From Actinomycetes bacterium (GTDB lineage Bacteria > Actinomycetota > Actinomycetes > Actinomycetales > Cellulomonadaceae): a stretch of 10,509 nt of DNA. The position numbers and the translations under genes were made by a program. The stretch's first letter is position 1, and each line of letters starts with the position of its first letter. The notes beneath the pieces were generated by a model that had not been told where the DNA came from, did not search any database, and worked only from the letters and a program-made list of their open reading frames with translations. Location: assembly GCA_023428465.1 (NCBI GenBank), contig JAEYXM010000018.1, positions 1 to 10,509 on the forward strand, given 5' to 3'. Below, one piece after another: positions 1-5,102 of this stretch.

Positions 1-1205
1 GTCGCCCAGCGCTGGACGTCGGCGACGAGGTTGCCGAGCGTGGACTCGCCGCCACGGTTCTCGGTGGTGCCGTTGGCGTTGAACGCGCGCCTCAGAGGCT
101 CGGTGATCTCACCGAGCGACACGGAGCCGGGGCCCACGGCGGCCGCCACGGCATCGGCGACCATGCCCGCGATCACCTCGTCCGGCGGGTACACGCCCAC
201 GGCCGTGGCCGGGTTGCTGCCGGTCATCAGCGCGATGGTCTCGGCGTCGACGTCGACGACGCCGCCCTGGGTGGGGTCGACCGTGAGCTGCACGTGGGCG
301 ATGCCCTCGCCGTACTGGCCGCTGCCGACGACGGGCAGGGCCACGGCCCCGTCACGCTCGACGAGGTGCGCGAACCGCTGGTGGGTGTGGCCGGTGAACA
401 CCGCGTCCACCTCGTCGCTCAGACCGGCCACGATCTGCGCGAACGCGCCGTCGCCGGTGACCCCGGCGACGTCGGCGGTGTCCGGGCCGTCGTGCAGGAG
501 GACGACGAGCACGTCGGCCTCGCCGTTGGCGTCGTCGCCGTCCGTCAGGTCGTCGGCCACGCGGTTGACCTCGTCGACGAGGTCGCGGACCTCGAGGGTC
601 TCGATGCCGGCCGGGCTGACGAGCTCGGGCAGGAGCTCGGTGATCGCGCCGATGAAGCCGACGTCGACGCCGTCGACGGTCTCGACGTAGTACTCGTCGT
701 AGGCCGGCTCACCGCTGGTCGTGTCGTAGAGGTTCGCGGCCAGGTAGGGCCAGTCGACGGCGCCGAGGACGCGGTCGTCGACGTCCGCGCGGCCCTTGTC
801 GAACTCGTGGTTGCCGAAGGCGGCGACGTCGAGGCCGATCGCGTTGAGGACGTCGATGGTGGGCTGGTCCTGCTGGATGAAGGACGTGAACGTCGTCGCG
901 CCGATGTTGTCGCCGGCGGACACGAACAGGGTGTTCGGGTTGGCGTCCTCGAAGTCGTAGACGGCGCCGGCGAGCACCGCGGCGCCCGCGATCGGCGCGG
1001 ACTGCTCGAGGCGGCCGTGGAAGTCGTTGATGCCGACCAGGTCGATCACGACCTGGTCCTCGACCGCGGCGGGCAGCGCACCGCCGCCTGCCCGGGTGGG
1101 TTCACCTGCCGACGCTGCGGCGGGAACCAGAACGGCAGCCAGCGCGAGTGCACCAGCTGCCGTGATGGGGATGAGGCGCTTCGTCGGGCGCCGGAGTGCG
1201 AGCAT
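1..1205 (-). CDS. Secreted bifunctional metallophosphatase / 5'-nucleotidase (UshA family), C-terminus cut by window edge
   Basis: Seen: 401 codons read leftward off the window with no stop. The N-terminus is a signal peptide: basic RRPTKR, a hydrophobic Ala/Leu core (about residues 11-30), then an AxA-type site ASA|GE near residue 33. Metallophosphatase signatures follow in order: NDFHG (60-64), AGDN (97-100), GNHE (131-134), LLHDG (236-240) and GHTH (272-275). The expected two-metal ligands D61, H63, D99, N132, H238, H273 and H275 are therefore all present. The start of the 5'-nucleotidase C-terminal substrate domain is visible as NRGGESTLGNLVAD (383-396). Known of the family: exported enzymes hydrolysing nucleotides, UDP-sugars or NAD, feeding nucleoside and phosphate salvage. 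ATG at 1205 is chosen because GGAGG lies 6 bases upstream (1212-1216) and the signal peptide begins directly. Substrate specificity, and any C-terminal sorting or binding domain, cannot be judged from this part. Confidence 0.93.
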   Translation of the reverse strand, partial: MLALRRPTKRLIPITAAGALALAAVLVPAAASAGEPTRAGGGALPAAVEDQVVIDLVGINDFHGRLEQSAPIAGAAVLAGAVYDFEDANPNTLFVSAGDNIGATTFTSFIQQDQPTIDVLNAIGLDVAAFGNHEFDKGRADVDDRVLGAVDWPYLAANLYDTTSGEPAYDEYYVETVDGVDVGFIGAITELLPELVSPAGIETLEVRDLVDEVNRVADDLTDGDDANGEADVLVVLLHDGPDTADVAGVTGDGAFAQIVAGLSDEVDAVFTGHTHQRFAHLVERDGAVALPVVGSGQYGEGIAHVQLTVDPTQGGVVDVDAETIALMTGSNPATAVGVYPPDEVIAGMVADAVAAAVGPGSVSLGEITEPLRRAFNANGTTENRGGESTLGNLVADVQRWA

Positions 1206-1262
1206 TAACAACCTCCGTGAGAGGGCTGAGGCTGCCCTGTGGGGCAACCCCTGACGTGGCGC

Positions 1263-1268
1263 ACGCTA
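1263..1268 (-). promoter_or_regulatory. Possible -10 element for the 5'-nucleotidase gene
   Basis: On the minus strand TAGCGT fits the actinobacterial TANNNT -10 pattern and would give a leader of roughly 50 bases before the ATG at 1205. No good -35 hexamer lies 17-18 bases upstream, so this rests on the -10 match alone. Confidence 0.25.
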
Positions 1269-1305
1269 GACCCCGTTTCACCCGTTCGCCAGGCCTCGGC
1301 GCCCG

Positions 1306-1328
1306 GATGCCCTGCTCGCGTGGGCATC
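1306..1328. repeat. Inverted repeat (7-9-7) in the divergent spacer between the nucleotidase and thuA-like genes
   Basis: GATGCCC (1306-1312) and GGGCATC (1322-1328) form a perfect dyad with a 9-base centre. It sits mid-way in the 211-bp spacer 1206-1416, which holds no gene. The dyad lies upstream of both divergent genes, so it could be an operator for either. The regulator is unknown, and a 7-bp dyad in GC-rich DNA can arise by chance. Confidence 0.35.
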
Positions 1329-1416
1329 TGTTCATCTGGTGGTCGGCGCGTTCACCATGCGGTCATCAGGGCGTTCGTCGGCGAGGATGGGCACAGCCTC
1401 GCCGAAGGAGACCCCC

Positions 1417-2067
1417 GTGGGCCGCGTGCTCGTGTACACCCGCACCACCGACTACCGGCACGACTCCATCCCGCACGCCGTCGCGGTGCTCACCGAGCTC
1501 CTCGCGGAGCAAGGGCACGTCGCCGAGCACACGCAGGACCCGGCGTCGCACGACGCCGCTCACCTGGCCGGGTGCGCGGCGGTGGTGTGGCTGTCGACGT
1601 CGGGCGACGTGCTCGACGACGCCGGGAGGCGCGGCCTCGCCGAGTGGCTGGCCGCCGGGGGCGCGTGGGCCGGGATCCACTCGGCGACGTTCTCCGAGCC
1701 GGGCTGGGGTGAGTTCGGCCGGATCGCCGGCGCACGGTTCTTGTCCCACCCCGACCTGCAGCCCGCCCGGCTGCACGTCGCCGACGCCACGCACCCCTCG
1801 ACCGCGCACCTCCCGGCGTCGTGGGTGCACGCCGACGAGTGGTACGAGTTCGGCCCCTTCGAGGCGGAGCGCGCCGTCCTGCTGACCGTCGACGAGAGCA
1901 CCTACACCGGCGGCAGCACGGGCGACCCGCACCCCGTCGCCTGGCACGGGGCGTACGGGCGCGGGCGCACCTGGTACACCTCGCTCGGCCACGAGGCCGC
2001 GACCTACGACGAGCCGTGGTTCCGCGCGCACCTCGCCGGGGGGCTGCGCAGCGTGCTAGCCGGGTAG
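1417..2067 (+). CDS. ThuA domain-containing protein
   Basis: Seen: 216 aa, with no signal peptide or membrane segment. The N-terminal strand GRVLVYTRT is followed by YRHDSIPHAV (13-22). The family hallmark GGAWAGIHSAT (81-91) comes next, then FLSHPD (108-113), DEWYEF (140-145) and a C-terminal block PVAWHGAYGRGRTWYTSLGH (173-192). Known of the family: ThuA proteins have a class-I glutamine-amidotransferase-like fold. They are named from a rhizobial trehalose-utilisation locus, and many bacterial members are small cytoplasmic proteins of uncertain reaction, often tied to sugar metabolism. GTG at 1417 is chosen over the in-frame ATG at 1339 because GAAGGAG (1404-1410) sits 6 bases before it and family similarity begins there. 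The gene is divergent from the nucleotidase and convergent, 23 bp apart, with the sterol-carrier-like gene, so it is probably monocistronic. The fold assignment is firm; the substrate is unknown. Confidence 0.88.
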   Translation: MGRVLVYTRTTDYRHDSIPHAVAVLTELLAEQGHVAEHTQDPASHDAAHLAGCAAVVWLSTSGDVLDDAGRRGLAEWLAAGGAWAGIHSATFSEPGWGEFGRIAGARFLSHPDLQPARLHVADATHPSTAHLPASWVHADEWYEFGPFEAERAVLLTVDESTYTGGSTGDPHPVAWHGAYGRGRTWYTSLGHEAATYDEPWFRAHLAGGLRSVLAG

Positions 2068-2074
2068 GTCGGCG

Positions 2075-2089
2075 CCGGGAACCGCCCGG
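2075..2089. terminator. Small hairpin between convergent genes
   Basis: CCGGG (2075-2079) and CCCGG (2085-2089) can pair around a 5-base loop in the 23-bp gap between two convergent stop codons. The stem is only five pairs with no T-tract, so termination here is a guess from position. Confidence 0.2.
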
Positions 2090-2090
2090 G

Positions 2091-2477
2091 TCAGCGGGGG
2101 GCGTCGCCCGGGTCGGGCAGCAGGGGCAGCCACGGCTCGAGGTCCGCGCGGATGCCCGACGCCCGCACGCGGTGGGCTGCGAGCGCGTCCGCCCACGACG
2201 TGCGGCCCGTGACGAGCTCGAGCCACGTGTCGGGGTCCGTCTCGACGACGTTCGGGGGCGTGCCGCGCGTGTGGCCAGGGCCCTCGACGGCCTGCACGGC
2301 GCCGTCGGGCGGGACCCGCACCTCAACGGAGGCACCGGGGGCGCGCGCCGCGAGCTCTTCGAGCGTGAAGCGCACGGCGGTGCGGACGTCGGCGCGATCG
2401 GCGCCGCCCGTGTCCGCGGCCCAGCGTTCGAGCGCCGCGCGCCCGACGACCGGGTCGGTGCGTCGACGAGGGGGCAT
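2091..2477 (-). CDS. Sterol carrier family protein (actinobacterial SCP2-like)
   Basis: Seen: 128 aa, soluble, no signal peptide. The order of blocks matches what I recall of the small actinobacterial 'sterol carrier family protein' group: basic MPPRRR start, DVRTAVRFTLEELAARAPG (30-48), SVEVRVPPDGAVQ (50-62), GPGHTRGTPPNVVETDP (66-82), TWLELVTGR (84-92) and an ASGIRADL block (107-114). Known: these are annotated by similarity to the SCP2 lipid-binding fold, but lipid binding is not shown for this group and the true role is unknown. Homologues are often encoded close to purine genes such as purL and purF (from memory). Here purL lies about 5 kb away on the same strand with other genes between. 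ATG at 2477 is chosen because the family N-terminus begins there; a much longer in-frame extension upstream overlaps two better genes. No strong ribosome binding site is visible. The 132-bp spacer 2478-2609 separates it from the divergent HTH gene. Confidence 0.8.
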   Translation of the reverse strand: MPPRRRTDPVVGRAALERWAADTGGADRADVRTAVRFTLEELAARAPGASVEVRVPPDGAVQAVEGPGHTRGTPPNVVETDPDTWLELVTGRTSWADALAAHRVRASGIRADLEPWLPLLPDPGDAPR

Positions 2478-2573
2478 GACCCCATGGAACCATCCCGTGC
2501 GGGCCGGTGCGGGGCGCGGGTGGGCCGTGTGCGGCGCCCGTGCGGCGCGTCCCGGAGGCGCGGCCGCACCGCG

Positions 2574-2602
2574 TTGACGGGCCCCGGGGTCAACCCTAGG
2601 TT
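2574..2602 (+). promoter_or_regulatory. Promoter of the HTH gene, predicted leaderless
   Basis: TTGACG (2574-2579) and TAGGTT (2597-2602) are separated by 17 bases, a good actinobacterial -35/-10 pair. Transcription would begin about 7 bases after the -10, at or next to the ATG (2610-2612). No Shine-Dalgarno sequence precedes the ATG, which agrees with a leaderless mRNA. Confidence 0.6.
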
Positions 2603-2605
2603 GAC
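2589..2605. promoter_or_regulatory. 17-bp dyad over the -10 element, likely operator
   Basis: GTCAACC (2589-2595), centre CTA, and GGTTGAC (2599-2605) form a perfect 7-3-7 dyad that covers the predicted -10 of the HTH gene. A further GTTGAC at 2573-2578 overlaps the -35. A protein bound here would block RNA polymerase. The HTH gene itself is an obvious but unproven candidate regulator. Confidence 0.5.
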
Positions 2606-2609
2606 GCCC

Positions 2610-3287
2610 ATGAGCACCGGCGACGACGGCCTGCGCGCCCACCTCTCCGAGGCCATCGCGCACACCGACCCCACCCTGCGGGACCGCCTCCACACCGAGC
2701 CCGCGGCCTACCTCGACCTCGTCGCTCTCACCGCCCGTGCCCGCGACGAGACGGATGCGCTCCTGCGCCTCGCCGTCGCCGGCGCCCGCGCGGCGGGCTG
2801 CACCTGGGAGGCCGTCGGCGGCGCCCTCGGTATGACCAAGCAGGCCGCACACCAGAGGTTCGGCACCGTCGACGACGACGCCGCAGCGGCCGACGACGGC
2901 GCGCCGGGCGGTGCCGGCGTCGGCACGGAGGCGGCACCGGAGGCCGTGGCGGGGGCAGGGTCGGCCGTGGACCCCGACGACCCCGACGGCCGCATCCACC
3001 GCATCAGCTGGCTCAACACCTTCACCGAGATGAACGCCCTCGAGAACGCCGGCCGCTACGGCTGGCACCTCATCGGCATCGGCTCGGGCACCGTCATCGT
3101 GCGCAAGTCCGACGTGCAGTGGGAGCACCAGCGGGTGTTCGCCTCGCGCAGCGCGGCCCGTGCGCTCGAGGCGCAGGGCTGGACCCGGTGCTGCCCGGCG
3201 TCGTTCCCGCACTCGTACTACAAGCGCCCCACGGGCGAGCCTGCGCTGCCCGAGCCGGCCGACGACGGGTACCTCGGCCGCACGTGA
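2610..3287 (+). CDS. Unrecognised protein with an HTH-like N-terminal region and a conserved-looking C-terminal domain
   Basis: I do not recognise the full protein. Seen: 225 aa, soluble. Residues 8-60 look helical and charged. Residues 65-85 (CTWEAVGGALGMTKQAAHQRF) match the helix-turn-helix pattern common in actinobacteria: W-E-A-(I/V)-G, then A-L-G-(M/V)-(S/T), then (K/R)-Q-A-A with R-F. Residues 86-128 are an acidic Ala/Gly/Asp linker of low complexity. Residues 129-207 form a compact domain with no name known to me, rich in aromatics and with a Cys pair (WTRCCPASF, 191-199) and SYYKRP (202-207). The base-level context fits: good codon bias, ATG at 2610 directly after a -10 element, and strong termination downstream at 3328-3363. 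It could be a DNA-binding regulator with a sensing or partner domain. Because the HTH motif alone is short, the regulator role is inference. Confidence 0.75.
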   Translation: MSTGDDGLRAHLSEAIAHTDPTLRDRLHTEPAAYLDLVALTARARDETDALLRLAVAGARAAGCTWEAVGGALGMTKQAAHQRFGTVDDDAAAADDGAPGGAGVGTEAAPEAVAGAGSAVDPDDPDGRIHRISWLNTFTEMNALENAGRYGWHLIGIGSGTVIVRKSDVQWEHQRVFASRSAARALEAQGWTRCCPASFPHSYYKRPTGEPALPEPADDGYLGRT

Positions 3288-3327
3288 GCCGAGCCCCCGG
3301 CCCGGCCTGACCTTCGCCCGGACGCGC

Positions 3328-3363
3328 GCAGGGGCCGCCGCGCCGGTGCGCGACGGCCCCTGC
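3328..3363. terminator. Bidirectional hairpin terminator between convergent genes
   Basis: GCAGGGGCCG (3328-3337) pairs with CGGCCCCTGC (3354-3363). After one C/A mismatch, CGCGC (3339-3343) pairs with GCGCG (3348-3352) around the tetraloop CGGT. The result is a 15-pair stem with one mismatch, placed 40 bp after the HTH gene stop and 16 bp past the gdhA stop on the opposite strand. There is no T-tract, which is usual for terminators in GC-rich actinobacteria. Confidence 0.7.
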
Positions 3364-3379
3364 GACGAGCCGGGTCGGC

Positions 3380-4711
3380 TCAGATGATGCCGAACGCCAG
3401 CATCGCGTCGGCGACCTTCTGGAAGCCCGCGATGTTCGCGCCCATGATGTAGTTGCCGGCCTGGCCGTGCGAGGCCGCGGTCTCCGCGCAGTTCGCGTGG
3501 ATGTTGACCATGATCTCGGTGAGCCGGGCCTCGGTGTACTCGAACGTCCACGAGTCGCGGCCCGCGTTCTGCTGCATCTCCAGCGCGGAGGTCGCGACGC
3601 CACCGGCGTTCGCGGCCTTACCCGGGCCGAACAGCACGCCGGCCTCCTGGAAGATGCTCGCCGCGTCCGGCGTCGTCGGCATGTTCGCGCCCTCGGCGAC
3701 CGCGAGGACGCCGTTCTTGACGAGGGTGCGCGCGTCGTCGCCCGTGAGCTCGTTCTGCGTGGCGCACGGCAGGGCGACGTCGACCGGGACGTCCCACACC
3801 GAGCCCTCCGTCACGAGGCGCGCGGAGCCGCGCTCGGCCGCGTAGTCGGCGACCCGGCCGCGCCGGACCTCCTTGACGTCCTTCATCAGGGCGAGGTCGA
3901 TGCCCGCCTCGTCGACGATGTAGCCGGAGGAGTCGGAGAACGTGACGACCGTCGCACCGAGGGACTGCGCCTTCTCGATCGCGTAGATCGCGACGTTGCC
4001 GCCACCGGACACCGCGACGCGCTTGCCCTCGAAGGACTGGCCCTTCGTCTTGAGCATCTCGTCGGCGAAGATCACCGTGCCGAAGCCGGTCGCCTCGGTG
4101 CGCACCAGCGAGCCGCCCCACGACAGGCCCTTGCCCGTGAGCACGCCGGACTCGTAGCGGTTGGTGATCCGCTTGTACTGGCCGAACAGGTAGCCGATCT
4201 CACGGCCACCGACGCCGATGTCGCCCGCCGGCACGTCCGTGTACTCGCCGAGGTGACGCCACAGCTCGGTCATGAAGGACTGGCAGAAGCGCATGACCTC
4301 CGCGTCCGACTTGCCGTGCGGGTCGAAGTCCGAGCCGCCCTTGCCGCCGCCGATGGGCAGGCCCGTCAGGGCGTTCTTGAAGATCTGCTCGAAGCCGAGG
4401 AACTTGATGATGCCGAGGTAGACCGAGGGGTGGAACCGCAGGCCGCCCTTGTACGGGCCGAGCGCCGAGTTGTACTCGACGCGGAAGCCGCGGTTGATGT
4501 TGACCTTGCCCTTGTCGTCGACCCAGGGGACGCGGAAGATGATCTGCCGCTCGGGCTCGCACAGCCGCTCGAGGACCGCGAGGTAGTCGGGGTTCTTCTC
4601 GACCGCGGGGCCGAGGGTGTCGAAGACCTCGCGAACGGCCTGGTGGAACTCGACCTCGCCGGGGTTGCGGCGGAGGACCTGGTTGAAGACAGGCTCGAGG
4701 GCACTGTCCAT
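3380..4711 (-). CDS. gdhA: NADP-type glutamate dehydrogenase
   Basis: Seen: 443 aa, the normal length of the small hexameric GDH. The N-terminal catalytic domain has KGGLRFHPSV (88-97), the catalytic-lysine motif PIGGGKGGSDFDP (119-131, lysine K124) and PAGDIGVGGREIGYL (161-175, with the active-site aspartate D164). The Rossmann domain has the dinucleotide loop SGGGNVA (235-241). FSDSSGY at the end of the next strand is the arrangement seen in NADP-dependent enzymes such as E. coli GdhA. Near the C-terminus are GANMPTTPDA and the GGVATSALEMQQN block. Known: it catalyses reversible reductive amination of 2-oxoglutarate with ammonium to glutamate, usually in the assimilatory direction, in the cytoplasm. 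ATG at 4711 is chosen because AGAAGGAG (4719-4726) lies 7 bases upstream; an in-frame ATG at 4885 would add 58 unlike residues. The gene is alone on its strand between terminators. NADP preference is inferred from the motif only. Confidence 0.97.
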   Translation of the reverse strand: MDSALEPVFNQVLRRNPGEVEFHQAVREVFDTLGPAVEKNPDYLAVLERLCEPERQIIFRVPWVDDKGKVNINRGFRVEYNSALGPYKGGLRFHPSVYLGIIKFLGFEQIFKNALTGLPIGGGKGGSDFDPHGKSDAEVMRFCQSFMTELWRHLGEYTDVPAGDIGVGGREIGYLFGQYKRITNRYESGVLTGKGLSWGGSLVRTEATGFGTVIFADEMLKTKGQSFEGKRVAVSGGGNVAIYAIEKAQSLGATVVTFSDSSGYIVDEAGIDLALMKDVKEVRRGRVADYAAERGSARLVTEGSVWDVPVDVALPCATQNELTGDDARTLVKNGVLAVAEGANMPTTPDAASIFQEAGVLFGPGKAANAGGVATSALEMQQNAGRDSWTFEYTEARLTEIMVNIHANCAETAASHGQAGNYIMGANIAGFQKVADAMLAFGII

Positions 4712-4743
4712 GGTGTTGCTCCTTCTGTGCGACGTGTGCGTCC

Positions 4744-4829
4744 CAGGTCGAGGGCCCGACCCGCGATGATTCGACCTGCGCCCCCGAGGTGTGCCGAGGG
4801 TCCGCGCGAGGCGTGCGCTGGACCTCGGG
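4744..4829 (-). promoter_or_regulatory. Two inverted repeats in the gdhA leader
   Basis: Within the non-coding stretch above gdhA, CAGGTCGA (4744-4751) pairs perfectly with TCGACCTG (4771-4778). CCCGAGGT (4783-4790) pairs perfectly with ACCTCGGG (4822-4829). They lie next to each other, 18 bases or more above the ribosome binding site, and could fold in the gdhA mRNA if transcription starts further upstream. No known riboswitch is recognised. Each arm is only 8 bases, so chance is possible. Confidence 0.35.
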
Positions 4830-4896
4830 TGGAGGCCGCAGCACGACGGCGTGCGGAGACCGGCGGATGCCGTCCCAACCGTCAATGGTCACCGAT

Positions 4897-4912
4897 ATCT
4901 TGACGTCAAGAT
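4897..4912. promoter_or_regulatory. Perfect 16-bp palindrome upstream of gdhA
   Basis: ATCTTGACGTCAAGAT reads identically on both strands, and the locally AT-rich tract stands out in this GC-rich DNA. It carries TTGACG on each strand. On the gdhA strand a TAATCT (4914-4909), fitting TANNNT, overlaps it, so it may be an operator over the gdhA promoter. That start would give a leader of about 190 bases. The cognate regulator is not assigned. Confidence 0.55.
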
Positions 4913-4976
4913 TAGGACCGGAGTCCCGGCGTCCGGTATGCGGGCCACGACTCGGACACCCGCCCGTGCACGCCTC

Positions 4977-5012
4977 GCACGGGACGTGGTGAGTCTCACA
5001 CACGTCCCGTGC
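4977..5012 (-). terminator. Long near-perfect hairpin, likely terminator of the lipoprotein genes
   Basis: GCACGGGACGTG (4977-4988) pairs with CACGTCCCGTGC (5001-5012). Inside it GTGAG (4989-4993) pairs with CTCAC (4995-4999), leaving a single-base loop by strict pairing (larger in reality) and one bulged A at 5000. The 17-pair stem lies about 90 bp after the stop of the downstream lipoprotein gene and about 265 bp upstream of gdhA. There is no T-tract. It would insulate gdhA from purL/lipoprotein readthrough; a protein-binding role is an alternative. Confidence 0.6.
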
Positions 5013-5039
5013 GATCGGCACACCGCACCTACGGTTGCC

Positions 5040-5090
5040 GCGGCCCGAAGGTCGTGCCCCTCCGCCGAGGATCTCGGCCGACGTGCGCGC
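5040..5090 (-). repeat. Relic copy of the purL 3' end and adjoining spacer
   Basis: Bases 5040-5090 align without gaps to 7541-7591, the last 30 bases of purL plus 21 bases of its downstream spacer, with 42 of 51 identities by hand count. The position of the purL stop TGA is GGA here (5061-5063). Identity stops abruptly at 5040 and fades beyond 5090. It lies just past the stop codon of the second lipoprotein gene. Read as a leftover junction from tandem duplication. Confidence 0.65.
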
Positions 5091-5102
5091 CCCGGGGTGC
5101 CC

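Noticed and set aside
294..1208. Long plus-strand open frame of about 300 codons over the 5'-nucleotidase gene
   Set aside because: It is antisense to a gene with complete metallophosphatase motifs; its product is a Val/Asp/Arg-rich string with no domain, as expected from the complement of GC-rich coding DNA.
1339..1416. Longer ThuA-like protein from ATG at 1339
   Set aside because: No ribosome binding site there and the added 26 residues do not resemble the family; GTG at 1417 has GAAGGAG at ideal spacing.
2091..3551. 486-codon minus-strand frame containing the sterol-carrier-like protein as its C-terminus
   Set aside because: The upstream part overlaps the HTH gene and the gdhA 3' end in other frames and has no family features; similarity to the sterol-carrier family starts exactly at the ATG at 2477.
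4712..4885. 58-residue N-terminal extension of GdhA from an ATG at 4885
   Set aside because: The Arg/Ser/Gly-rich extension is not GDH-like, while the ATG at 4711 has a strong ribosome binding site and gives the normal family length.
3467..4903. 478-codon plus-strand frame opposite gdhA
   Set aside because: Antisense to a full-length, motif-complete glutamate dehydrogenase and lacking any recognisable domain.
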